Assembly (NCBI GenBank): GCA_003353945.1
Contig: PIVM01000022.1
Span: forward strand, 1 to 55,670
Origin: Gammaproteobacteria bacterium
GTDB taxonomy: Bacteria > Pseudomonadota > Gammaproteobacteria > Pseudomonadales > PIVM01
Reading direction: 5' to 3'
Length of the DNA stretch: 55,670 nt
A program made the position numbers and the translations under genes. A model generated the notes under the pieces. That model made no database searches, was not told where the DNA came from, and saw nothing but the letters and a program-made list of their open reading frames with translations. Below, piece by piece: positions 1 through 8,985 of the stretch. The number at the start of each line of letters is the position of its first letter. The first letter of the stretch is position 1.

Positions 1-158
1 CCGCGGAAAAAATAAATTTTCCAATTACGCTTGCTCCCTGCTCCCTCACCTTCGTTGTTCAAATGCTTACATATTCCAATATGCTCCCATTTGAACGCCT
101 CGGTGAGAAAGCATGATTCAGCGCCTAATTGGAAAATTTATTATTTCCGAGGCCCTAA
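1..158. repeat. Palindromic MITE-like repeat, left-end copy
   Basis: A 158-bp near-palindrome. The outer arms CGGAAAAAATAAATTTTCC and the mirrored GGAAAATTTATTATTTCCG pair over about 27 bp. Inside, TTCAAATG/CATTTGAA and CATATT/AATATG continue the hairpin. It carries no coding sequence. The inner boundary is CCCTAA. The same sequence in opposite orientation ends the window at 55518-55670. Arms, size and absence of a gene fit a MITE or large REP element mobilised in trans; the parent transposase is not in this window. Confidence 0.85.
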
Positions 159-333
159 CCTATTGCATTTTATGAGTTACAAAATGCAGACTACGTGTTA
201 TTAGGAAAATGCTTTTAAATACTGAAATCACACTTTCAGGTTAGCGCCTGTCAATCCGGGGCAGTAGCACTCTATAGCTAGAAATTGCCGTACAATGCTC
301 GCAATGACAGCCTAATCCGTGAAACGACGAGAT

Positions 334-408
334 ATGTCAAAGGTATTTGAGTTTGATGTTAAAGCCATTACTGGGTTTAAGCGAGTTGATTTAGTGTTTT
401 ATCACTGA
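334..408 (+). pseudogene. 5' stub resembling glutathione peroxidase
   Basis: A 24-codon reading frame starts MSKVFEFDVKAITG and then runs out as FKRVDLVFYH before TGA. The first 14 residues look like the N-terminus of bacterial glutathione peroxidases, where a peroxide-reducing Sec/Cys domain would follow about 20 residues later; that domain is absent. A weak GACGAG lies just before the start. It is probably the residue of a gene lost by deletion. With only 14 informative residues the family assignment is tentative; it could be a chance small ORF. Confidence 0.3.
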
Positions 409-411
409 TAG

Positions 412-1209
412 CTATAGGATATAGGGCAGAATGACCTTGCGGTTAGCTGGGTAATCATGAAATTTTTCTCTGTACCATCGATGTGCTTGAAATGCTCGCG
501 GAATTAAATTGGCTGCCGACACACCCAACACAAACAATGCACCCACTGACCATGTGGCGATAGCAAACCCCAGGAATGATATTAATTCCGTTAAATAGCT
601 AGGGCTACTGACATATTGAAACAGGCCTCCACGAGGAATGCGATATATCTTTTCACCACTTTCGACTTCTTTCTTGCTGCGCAAATTACGAATAATACTG
701 TCAGAATGTAAATTCATTATATAGCCAAAAACATAAATCGACATACCAATAATAAAGCGAGGATCACTAAACCAGGCACGAGTGAACTGCTCACTTAAAT
801 GAGAAATAAACACTGCATTTAAATAGCCGTGCAAAGTGGTAACAAACCAGCCTGCCAAGACAATCATGATACTGAAAGAGCCTTTTTGACCCTTGGCCAC
901 TCGCATCAACAGCGGAAAAATAAAACCTCGATTAGCATAATGAATACACCAGACCGATAAAAAAAATAGCGGTACAGCTTCAAAACGGTTTTGTCCTTGA
1001 AAGTAAAAGAAGATAAAACTTAAGGTCGCCGGCAATTCCATTAAGAACCAACCGTGTTTTGGCGAAAAACTGAAGCCAAAACTGTCAGATGAAAAGCGCC
1101 CATAAGGCGCTTTAACAAACGAACTGGCAATTATTATGACGGCCAGATAAACAAAGGCGACGGTTAAAACCGTCGAGTAAAATTCAGGACTTAAAAATTG
1201 CGCCATCAT
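412..1209 (-). CDS. Steroid 5-alpha-reductase-like (3-oxo-5-alpha-steroid 4-dehydrogenase family) membrane enzyme
   Basis: A 265-residue polytopic membrane protein. Two signatures of the steroid 5-alpha-reductase C-terminal domain are visible: RGGLFQYVSSPSYLTEL at about 193-209 (the NADPH-binding G-L-F-x-x-V-S-x-P-x-Y-x-x-E pattern) and HRWYREKFHDYP near 243-254 before a basic RK and a final hydrophobic tail. Family members reduce the C4-C5 double bond of 3-oxo-4-ene steroids, or related enoyl lipids, with NADPH in the membrane. Length equals that of eukaryotic SRD5A enzymes. Immediately upstream on the same strand lies the 3' stub of an NAD-dependent epimerase/3-beta-hydroxysteroid dehydrogenase-type gene, which supports a former steroid or sterol-like lipid operon. 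Substrate is inferred. The double-M start is not backed by a clear ribosome site. Confidence 0.85.
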   Translation of the reverse strand: MMAQFLSPEFYSTVLTVAFVYLAVIIIASSFVKAPYGRFSSDSFGFSFSPKHGWFLMELPATLSFIFFYFQGQNRFEAVPLFFLSVWCIHYANRGFIFPLLMRVAKGQKGSFSIMIVLAGWFVTTLHGYLNAVFISHLSEQFTRAWFSDPRFIIGMSIYVFGYIMNLHSDSIIRNLRSKKEVESGEKIYRIPRGGLFQYVSSPSYLTELISFLGFAIATWSVGALFVLGVSAANLIPRAFQAHRWYREKFHDYPANRKVILPYIL

Positions 1210-1236
1210 AAACTACATTCTGTTGAATTTTTCTTG

Positions 1237-1398
1237 TTAAGATTTTGTCTGCGCATCCACAGTCATTTGCTGATACATTTCTTTGTAATAGGGCAAACCC
1301 TGCTGCATGCCTTCGTGCGTATTATACGGTGATTTATAAGCCAGGTCACGGCCCGCCTTTTCAGTACTGAAATAATTGTCAATGGCGATACGCTTAAT
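1237..1398 (-). pseudogene. 3' stub of NAD-dependent epimerase / 3-beta-hydroxysteroid dehydrogenase-type gene
   Basis: Read on the minus strand, 53 codons encode a C-terminus with DNYFSTEKAGRDLAYKSPYN, followed by EGM...LPYYKEMY and a stop. The pattern (H/N)-Y-F-x-x-x-K-A-x-x-x-L-x-Y-x-P ... E-G is the C-terminal substrate-lobe signature of extended SDR enzymes such as 3-beta-HSD. The Rossmann domain is missing and an in-frame TAA precedes the fragment. It lies 27 bases upstream of the 5-alpha-reductase gene on the same strand, so the two were probably co-transcribed. The remnant itself cannot be active. Confidence 0.7.
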
Positions 1399-1494
1399 TT
1401 ATGCGCTTACGTTAAGAAAATGAATGGCATTAGCCGCCGTTTGATTTATCATTTCCCGCCATCATCTACCAGATAACTCAGACTCGACATAACA

Positions 1495-2523
1495 ATGACT
1501 GAAACACATAGCGCAAAAACGGCCTCGGTCGATTACGTAGCGGTATTACTGCAATATGCGGAACAGCAGGGACTGAAAGCAGAGCAACTATTAGATAGTG
1601 CCGATATTGACAGTGCAATGCTGACCGTAAGTAACAGCTATATCAGTACCAGCCAATATCAGCGTCTGGTCGAGCAGGCGGTAGTTCTACTCGATGAACC
1701 AGCACTCGCCTTAAAGCTGGGGCAGCGCCAACATCTGGCAACGCATGGAGCACTGGGTTATGCGATTATGAGCAGTAGCAGCCTTGAGCAGGCCCTGCAA
1801 TTGATCCGACGTTTCATCTGTACGCGTAATCGTTTGATACATTTTAATTTCTTTCTTGATGATCATCAGGCAGTGACACAGATTGAAGTAAAACATCCCA
1901 TTGACGCCCTGTATCGGCATTGTGTAGAACTGGCTTTTAGTAGCATGATTACGGTTAGCAATTCCCTGGCTGGCAAACAACATCAACCGTGCCAGTTAAC
2001 ACTGTGTTACCCACGGCCTGCACATCACAAAATATATCAGCAACTATTTCACACCACACCGCAATTTAATGCCGAGATCAATGAAATTCGTCTGCCTATG
2101 GCTTGGTTCAAAGGGGTGAATTTGGTGGGTAATCCCCTGTTTGCACAATTTGCCCAGCAGCAGTGTGAGGAGTTGCTGGCTATCCTTGATACACAGAATG
2201 ATCTACAGGATCAAGTCCATTCCCTATTGACCCATACCCCCGGGTATATGCCAAGCCAGGAAGAGGTTGCCAAACAACTGGGCTTATCCTCACGCAGTTT
2301 GTCCAGACAGCTTGCGCAGAGAAACACTTCGTTTCAGAAAATTCTAAACCACCAACGCCAGAAACTGGCAATGGGGTATCTATGCAACAGAGACAGAAGT
2401 ATTGAAGAGGTCGCCTATTTGCTGGGGTATGAAAGCCCACCTAATTTTACGCGTGCGTTTAAGCGCTGGACGGGTTTGACGCCAATGAAATATCGCCAGC
2501 AACATAATAACCCGAAAAAATAG
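1495..2523 (+). CDS. AraC family transcriptional regulator (OruR/ArgR-like)
   Basis: 342 residues. The N-terminal about 200 residues match the arabinose-binding-like domain of the OruR group (YVAVLLQYAEQQGL..., GALGYAIMSSSSLEQAL near 87-103). The C-terminal about 95 residues form the AraC double helix-turn-helix: QEEVAKQLGLSSRSLSRQL and SIEEVAYLLGYESPPNFTRA followed by FKRWTGLTPMKYR. It is transcribed away from the epimerase stub and 5-alpha-reductase. Regulators of this group often control a neighbouring catabolic gene, so the lost epimerase/reductase operon is the natural candidate target; this is inference from position. Confidence 0.9.
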   Translation: MTETHSAKTASVDYVAVLLQYAEQQGLKAEQLLDSADIDSAMLTVSNSYISTSQYQRLVEQAVVLLDEPALALKLGQRQHLATHGALGYAIMSSSSLEQALQLIRRFICTRNRLIHFNFFLDDHQAVTQIEVKHPIDALYRHCVELAFSSMITVSNSLAGKQHQPCQLTLCYPRPAHHKIYQQLFHTTPQFNAEINEIRLPMAWFKGVNLVGNPLFAQFAQQQCEELLAILDTQNDLQDQVHSLLTHTPGYMPSQEEVAKQLGLSSRSLSRQLAQRNTSFQKILNHQRQKLAMGYLCNRDRSIEEVAYLLGYESPPNFTRAFKRWTGLTPMKYRQQHNNPKK

Positions 2524-2550
2524 TTCGGGGCAGAGTAAAACTATTTTACT

Positions 2551-2566
2551 TTAGGGCCTCGGAAAT
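2551..2566. repeat. Solo end of the palindromic repeat family
   Basis: TTAGGGCCTCGGAAATA is the same outer arm found at the window ends. No mirrored arm follows; after about 16 bases the sequence diverges. It looks like a decayed element between the AraC gene and the hybrid kinase. Confidence 0.5.
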
Positions 2567-2691
2567 AGAGAATTGTCCCACGATTGGGGAGGATTTTGGG
2601 TCAACTTCTAGCTCGCATTTCCCCCTAGAATTTCGCCTTGAAAGTGCGGGCTGGCGCTCTAGTTAACGCGACCCTTGCCGAATCAACTCTC

Positions 2692-5332
2692 TCACTGAGT
2701 TTCACCGTAAACATAAGACACATTCAACTGCTGCCCAATTTTGTCCAGCAGCTCCTGATCTCTTAAGGGTTTGCGGATAAAATCGCTGGCGCCCTGGGCG
2801 AGAATTTTTTGACGATCTTCCTCAAAGGCACTGGCAGTGACCGCAATAATCGGCAGCGCCTTGCCCTGCTCGGTGGCTCTGATTTGCAGGGTCGCCTCGG
2901 TGCCGTTCATGACCGGCATTCGGTTGTCCATCAGAATCAGATCGGGATGCCACGTCTGATAGGCTTCGAGGGCTTCAGCACCGTTGCCAGCCTGCATTAA
3001 GTCAAAACCCAGGGGGGGATAATATCCGCTCTAACAGCAATCTATTAGATTGTTGGTCATCGACAATCAGAATGCGATAGCGAGGCTGCCCCGCTTGTAA
3101 AGCGATGGGATGCCGTATTGTTTGTGGTGAGGCGATGGCCTCGCTTTGTCCCAGTTGACAGCTGATTTCCACCCGAAAAATACTGCCCTGATCTGGCTGG
3201 CTGGTAAAAGCGATATCGCCATTCATCATACGGGCATATTCGCGGCTGATGGACAAGCCTAAACCGGCGCCCTGACCTGAGGCCACACCGCATTGGGTTT
3301 GTTCAAAACTGCCAAAGACCTTGCCGCGATCCTCCTCACTGACGCCAACGCCGGTGTCTTCTACCTCAATAATCAAACGGATCAGATCGTCATCCTGACG
3401 GTGTGCATCAGCCCGTAGCGCAATGCCCCCTTGTGGGGTGAATTTCACTGCATTGCCCAGCAGGTTAATTATGATCTGTCTTAACTTGCCGCTATCGGTA
3501 TAGAGATATTGGGGTACATTGTCATTATGCGCCACCGATAGACTCAGCTGATGCTTGTCGCATCGCTCGCTAAACATCAGCTGCAGATCCTGTAACAGCG
3601 CATAGACATCAAAGTGATCCGGGCGAATAACAATATGACCGGCTTCGATTTTTGACATCTCCAGCACATCGTTAATCAGACTCAACAGATACTCACCGCT
3701 GCTGTTGATAATGGCCAGGTCTTCTTTCATCTGATTCGGCACATCCTCTTCCGTCAGCATTAGCTCGGAAAATCCCAAAATGGCATTCATGGGGGTGCGG
3801 ATCTCATGGCTCATATTGGAGAGAAACTCGCTTTTCGCCTGGTTGGCCAGATGTTCCTGTTTGGCCTTTTGTTCCTGCTCTATCCGTTCCATTTCGGTTT
3901 GCATAAGTTGTACGCGAGTTTCCAATAGCATCTGTGCATCGGCGGCCGCTTGTTCACCGACCTTTTGCAATTCGATGGCATTTTCGCGGGCAATATTGAG
4001 ACGATCCGCCAGGGCCAGGGCCAGGGCCAGGGCGAACAGTATTGATTCGGATAGCTGTGACAACATAAACCTATTAAGATGGATAGGAGAGTACTCAATG
4101 AATCCGTAAATTTCGAATATATATATAATCCAAGTCACCACATAAGCAATCCAGGCGACCGTGTAAAAGCGTGCTTCTTTAAAGCCCTTCCACCACAGAA
4201 TAGCGCCGCTAAGAAGCGCTATGGGATACGCGATAAGATTAGGTATACCGAATAAAACGTATAATTTCGTATAGATGTCAAAGGGATATGCCAGCAAGAA
4301 AAGTAGATCAATGCTTATAAACACCTTTAAAAGTATCGCCGCCCAGGCCAGTCTTTTTGACAGCTGCAAAAAACGCAGGCAAAACAGAAAAACAAAAATC
4401 CGATAAACAGGGGCTATTATGGCAAGGCTTTGACTGTTTAAGGTGGGATTTTCCGGCCATAAATATTGATAGGCATACCCCAGTACAATCGCAGTGGCTA
4501 AACCGACTGTTAGCGTATGGCCGACTAAAAAAAAATAGGCAGGTTCACGTACAGAGAAAAAGATAAACAGATTATAGAAGGCGACCAGCAACAAGGCACC
4601 GAAGAACAGACCGTGAAGAATGTACTGCCTCAGCACATGAGGATAGAAATCCTGATCGCGCCAGAGTTGTGCTTCAAACTGAAGGAATATGCCCCCGCTG
4701 TTAACGCGCATGAGTAAACGCACGGTTTTACCCGCGCTCATATCCAGAGGCACGATTATATTGTTGTGGACCACAGGGCGTGTGGCGAAAGGAACGCGGT
4801 CACCGAGTCGGTAATAGGTGATATTGGCTGATAGCGGCTTCGCCTTCTCTGTGCTCAGATGCGACAAATCCTTGCTTGCCGGTTCCACTACCAAATAGAC
4901 CGACACATCGTCGAGCATAGGACGATCGATTTCGATAACACCTTGATAGTCTTCCTTGGCTGTTAATTCTGCCGAAAACCAGTAAGTGTCTTTGGTGCTA
5001 CCGAAATTAGGATTGGCATGAAGACTGCGCCACTGATCGGGTGGTATTGCCAACATCTCTTCAATCGGAATGGCTTGATCCGCTGTCGAGTCCTCTTTGA
5101 AGTAACTCAGTCGGTGAGAGATATGTTGTGAAGAAAGATCCGCACGCACATTAATGGGTTCTGCCCAAGCAATGACGGATAGGTTCCCCAAGATCAAAGT
5201 CCCCAACAATATCCCGCAGAGCAAAGCAACAAGGCTGTGTTTTTTGGGTGTAAGATGCGCGACCACGAGAAACAGAAAATCCCCTCCTATTAAAATCAGG
5301 AATTCGGCTAATTCCGACAGTAGCCTATTCAT
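2692..5332 (-). pseudogene. 7TMR-DISM hybrid histidine kinase, split by a +1 frameshift in a C7 run
   Basis: The first frame (3002-5332) gives an N-terminal hydrophobic region, a DISMED2-like extracellular sensor (about residues 70-190), a 7TM block (about 215-440), a coiled coil, HisKA with [14 protein letters not shown] near 507, a HATPase_c domain with DTGVGVSEED and GAGLGLSI, and the start of a receiver (RILIVDDQQSNRLLLERIL). It ends at SPPGF. A second frame (2692-2997) supplies the rest of the receiver, LILMDNRMPVMNG with the phospho-Asp, and IIAVTAS...FIRKPL. Removing one base from the G7 run near 3012-3018 restores SPLGFDLMQAGNGAEAL, so one gene of about 877 residues is broken by a homopolymer change, either a real mutation or a sequencing error. 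A GCCAGG hexamer is repeated inside the gene near 4008-4033 (Ala-Leu run). Confidence 0.85.
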
Positions 5333-5605
5333 TATAATGAATTATCTCAAATAAGCCGGAAGCAATGCTTTCCGATGATTTCACAGCATTAGAAAAACAC
5401 AGAACCTCATATCAATCATTGTTTTTATGGCGTTGCGTTACAGGGCGCCCTGCAGGAATTCGTCAGCTGTTTCGCCTTGGGAACTCCTTGAGAAACCTGA
5501 TGATCCAAAATACTCCACAATCTAACGATATAAACATATCGTATTGTATTCTATATCCCGCTTTGCCCCGCGCCGGGATTTATCCTTAACTACACTTACA
5601 CCCCA

Positions 5606-7705
5606 TTGGTTTCTGATACCATGGCACACACGGGCATTCTTATCTTGCTTTTTCTTGTTTTTGCACTTACTGCCGGTGTGTTTACACGTTATTTTCTTCG
5701 CCACAGTAAAATCCCCTATACCGTTGCCCTGCTGCTAATTGGTTTACTGTGTGGGTTGTTAGGTCGTTACGGCGGTACTTCACAAGTCTTTCCAATGGCG
5801 ACTGAAACGTTGACACTGGTAGCGGAGATTGACCCCCATCTGATTTTGTTTCTATTTCTACCCGCGTTGATCTTTGAATCCGCCTTTGCCATGGAGGCGC
5901 ACCTGTTCAGGCGCATGTTATCGCAAATTAGCTTGCTGGCTGTACCGGGTCTGATTTTGGCCACCGTCGCCACGGCAGTGTTAATACAGTGGCTTTTTCC
6001 CTGGGAATGGACATGGCCGGTTGCTCTGATGTTTGGTGCTTTGATTAGCGCCAATGATCCGGTTGCTGTGGTGGCTCTGTTAAAGGAGTTGAGTTCACGT
6101 AAGCGTCTGGAAACGCTGCTTGAGGGAGAATCCCTGCTGAATGATGGTACGGCTATCGTATTATTCACTCTGTTCTACGGTATTGTGACCGGTGTTTCGC
6201 ACGGTGGGGGCTGGTTGACAGTCTGTATCGATTTTCTGTGGGTGGTCTGTATTGGCATGCTGGTAGGTTGGGGCTTGGCAGTGATTAGTTTGCAATGGCT
6301 GAGCCGGGTGTTTAACGACCCCTTGATAGAAATAATTGTCACTGTCGTCGGAGCCTATTTGGCATTCTTGCTGGCTGAGGCAGGTTTGCATGTCTCCGGC
6401 GTGGTGGCTGTGGTAACTATTGCCTTGATGTATTCCGGTCAAGGTCGAACGCGTATCTCCCCGGAAGTTCAGGCTTTTCTACACCAGTTTTGGGAGATGC
6501 TGGCGCATATCTTCAACACCGTGATCTTTCTTCTGGTGGGCATCATCATCGCGGAGCGGGTGCGCTTTGATGATCCGCAAGCCTGGCTGGCGCTGGCTGT
6601 GTTGTATGTGGGAATACAGCTGATTCGTGGAGCAACAATAATGACGCTTTCCCCACTGCTGGCACGTATCGGCGTAGGCATTACCCGAGAGAAAGCGGTG
6701 GTTTTGGTGTGGGGTGGCATACGTGGCGCGGTGGCTATGGCGCTGGCTCTGTCTGTTGCACAGAACCAGATGATACCCCAGGCGATAAGAGATCAGGTAT
6801 TGTTTTTGACCGCTGGAATAGTGGTGTTGACTATTGTCATTAATGGTTCGACGATCCCGGCCTTACTGCGTTACCTGGGTCTGGATCATCTGCCCGCTGC
6901 CAAGCAGGTAACGGTTAACCGGGCTCAGCTGAGCATTGATCGTAAAGTCTATGAACTCAGTGAAAAATTGCAAACCGATGACTTGCTAAAGCACGCGAAC
7001 TGGTTAAGTGTGCGCAGTGAGATGGCCGGCGTGCATCTCTACGAAGCATCAAAAACAGGCAGCGAGGCACAGTCTGGTGATCAGGGCTTGATTGTCGCCT
7101 ACAAGCGCCGGTTACTGGAAAGCGAACGCAAACACTACTGGAACCAGTTTGAGGAGGGTGTGTTAAGCCCAGAGGCCGCTGCCGAGTTGGTCAATGCCGT
7201 CGAACACGCCCTAGATGATGAGCCCTTGATCGGGCCACGAAGACACCTGCTCAAGTCGTGGAAAAAAAAACCGGAGAATGCATGGCTGGACCGGTTGCCG
7301 ATTTGGGGGAAATACTTTCATCAGCAAAACTTTTTGCAAATGGTCAGCGTATACAATACCGCACGTGGATTTTTGCAGGCTCAGAAAGCGATGCTATCCG
7401 TGTTAGAGAGTTTCGAGCTTTCCAATGCCATGAAAGTAGGGATATCCAAAGAGATTGCCAAAAATATCTCAGAGGCAGAGCGGCAGATTAAAACGGTGCG
7501 CCAGCACTCCCCTGAAACAGTGCAAGCGCTGGAAACCTTTACTGTTACACGGTTGTTGCTGAACCGGGAGCGTGAATCCATCGCCTATTTGCAACATACC
7601 GGGGTGCTGGATGTACCGGAGGCGGAAAAGCTGGTGCGCAAGGTGGAAGAAGCGATGAATAAACAGGATCGTTATGGTGTGTCACCAGGTGATTCAAGAG
7701 AATGA
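5606..7705 (+). CDS. CPA1-family Na+/H+ antiporter
   Basis: 699 residues: a transport domain of about 12 membrane segments (1-430) plus a long cytoplasmic tail (430-699) rich in charged helices. Family motifs are present: FLFLPALIFESAF near 90, ISANDPVAVVALL near 147-159 with the ND pair that binds Na+/H+, LLEGESLLNDGTAIVLF near 172-188, and VLVWGGIRGAVAMALALS near 365-382. CPA1 exchangers extrude Na+ in exchange for H+ across the inner membrane and set internal pH and salt. The M at 5621 is an alternative start; no clear ribosome site separates the two. The long tail is typical of NhaP2/eukaryotic-NHE-like members and may be regulatory. Confidence 0.9.
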   Translation: MVSDTMAHTGILILLFLVFALTAGVFTRYFLRHSKIPYTVALLLIGLLCGLLGRYGGTSQVFPMATETLTLVAEIDPHLILFLFLPALIFESAFAMEAHLFRRMLSQISLLAVPGLILATVATAVLIQWLFPWEWTWPVALMFGALISANDPVAVVALLKELSSRKRLETLLEGESLLNDGTAIVLFTLFYGIVTGVSHGGGWLTVCIDFLWVVCIGMLVGWGLAVISLQWLSRVFNDPLIEIIVTVVGAYLAFLLAEAGLHVSGVVAVVTIALMYSGQGRTRISPEVQAFLHQFWEMLAHIFNTVIFLLVGIIIAERVRFDDPQAWLALAVLYVGIQLIRGATIMTLSPLLARIGVGITREKAVVLVWGGIRGAVAMALALSVAQNQMIPQAIRDQVLFLTAGIVVLTIVINGSTIPALLRYLGLDHLPAAKQVTVNRAQLSIDRKVYELSEKLQTDDLLKHANWLSVRSEMAGVHLYEASKTGSEAQSGDQGLIVAYKRRLLESERKHYWNQFEEGVLSPEAAAELVNAVEHALDDEPLIGPRRHLLKSWKKKPENAWLDRLPIWGKYFHQQNFLQMVSVYNTARGFLQAQKAMLSVLESFELSNAMKVGISKEIAKNISEAERQIKTVRQHSPETVQALETFTVTRLLLNRERESIAYLQHTGVLDVPEAEKLVRKVEEAMNKQDRYGVSPGDSRE

Positions 7706-7937
7706 TTATCGGAAAATCCAACGGATCCACCACAGGCAGCTTTTTGGGCGTATGTAGTAGATAGAAAAAGTTGTAACAGAAACAAGAATGCGGTTGTAAA
7801 GTGTCTCTATCGGTATAGCGAAATCTGTTACTAAGCTTTCTCAATCCCCGCCTACGACGGGTTGTCATTTTCTCTGATCGAGCTACATGCCTCTGTTTTT
7901 AGGCATCCGTCTAACTCCTGTTGAGCGGACAGGTGAT

Positions 7938-8567
7938 TCAATCCGGTTTTTGAAAGTGACAATAGAGATACATTTGCTCAACACCACCCGGTGTTAGATG
8001 AAGCTCCTTTTTATGTTCTCTGAGGATAAGATCTTGACCTAGTGTAGAATGAAGTTTGTTGATGTCATATCGACACACGGGAAGGCCACTACATTTCTTG
8101 GGGGCCTCAAGGGAAAATGTTCCGAAGATGATATGACCATTGCTCTTTAACGATTGGCGCATGCACTCAATGTATCGCCTGCAACTATCTGCATCTGTAA
8201 GAAAATGAAAAACAGCTCGGTCATGCCATAGATCATAATGATTCGGCGGCAAATCCATAGTAGTAATATCCCCAACCAGCCATTTCGCCAGACAGGCACG
8301 CTTGGACAATCTGCAACGCACTTGGTCCAATGCAGACTGAGCGATATCCATTACGGTGATCTGTTCGAACCCACTATCAAGAAGATCGTCAACCAGTGTT
8401 GAAGCACCACCGCCAATATCGATGATTCTAGCCTGCTGATTGAGCTTACATTTGGTTATCAGATCAAGCGAGGTGCTTAGATGCGGCTTGTACCAGCCAA
8501 GCTGATCCGAGCGTTGTTTCGAATAAACCTGCTTCCAGTGTTGTTTACTTGTAACAGAGTCATTCAT
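7938..8567 (-). CDS. Class I SAM-dependent methyltransferase
   Basis: 209 residues with a Rossmann-type methyltransferase core. Motif I is RIIDIGGGASTLVDDLL at about 47-63, motif II VMDIAQSALDQVR, and motif IV/V DLWHDRAVFHFLTD, followed by HIIFGTF. The C-terminus ends in QMYLYCHFQKPD. The acceptor is unknown; similar proteins act on small molecules. It is the last gene of a four-gene same-strand run (ArsR, methyltransferase, SMR exporter, this gene) with 54 bases after the exporter, so co-expression is likely. The start is preceded by CAAGG at proper spacing. Confidence 0.8.
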   Translation of the reverse strand: MNDSVTSKQHWKQVYSKQRSDQLGWYKPHLSTSLDLITKCKLNQQARIIDIGGGASTLVDDLLDSGFEQITVMDIAQSALDQVRCRLSKRACLAKWLVGDITTMDLPPNHYDLWHDRAVFHFLTDADSCRRYIECMRQSLKSNGHIIFGTFSLEAPKKCSGLPVCRYDINKLHSTLGQDLILREHKKELHLTPGGVEQMYLYCHFQKPD

Positions 8568-8621
8568 ACCGATACCTTGATTGCCGTTGCAATGATTGGC
8601 AAATTATCGGGTTGCCCGGAA

Positions 8622-8948
8622 TCAGGCTATAGTCCGCCCACTCACCTGTAAACTCACCACACCAATGATAATGATGCCAATAGAGATAATTTTCCATAAC
8701 GTTGCAGATTCATTGAACCAGAAAATGCCAATGGCTGAGATTATTACCATACCAATGGCTGACCAGATAGCATAAGCAACACTGATGTCAATAGTACGCA
8801 CAGCTACGGTAAGAAAGGCAATACTAATGCCATAACAAACAAATACGACTACCGTTGGAATCAGGTTCTGAAAGCCATCAGCAAGTTTCATTGCCGTGGT
8901 GCCAGTCACTTCAAACAGGATTGCCAGCAATAAATAAACCCAGGCCAT
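8622..8948 (-). CDS. Small multidrug resistance (SMR) exporter, QacE/EmrE type
   Basis: 108 residues, four membrane helices. The essential acidic residue of SMR proteins is present at Glu13 (LLLAILFEVTGTTAMKLA), and helix 3-4 motifs VAYAIWSAIGMVII and WKIISIGIIIIGVVSLQ are typical. Members work as antiparallel dimers in the inner membrane and swap protons for quaternary ammonium compounds, betaines, guanidinium or polyamines. A GAGGAG ribosome site sits 9 bases before the ATG. It lies between two methyltransferase genes below an ArsR-type regulator, so its cargo may be a methylated, cationic product; this is a hypothesis. Confidence 0.92.
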   Translation of the reverse strand: MAWVYLLLAILFEVTGTTAMKLADGFQNLIPTVVVFVCYGISIAFLTVAVRTIDISVAYAIWSAIGMVIISAIGIFWFNESATLWKIISIGIIIIGVVSLQVSGRTIA

Positions 8949-8985
8949 CAGATGTTCTCCTCAACGGTAGCTTTTTTTGCGTTGA

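Noticed and set aside
3780-4109. Plus-strand ORF antisense to the hybrid kinase
   Set aside because: It mirrors the HisKA and alanine/leucine codons of the real gene; shadow frame.
5333-5605. Non-coding RNA between the kinase and the antiporter
   Set aside because: No stable stem or conserved RNA motif was seen.
7820-7870. Terminator at the CCCCGCC...GGG hairpin after the antiporter gene
   Set aside because: A weak stem exists but no T tract follows; not distinguishable from a REP fragment.
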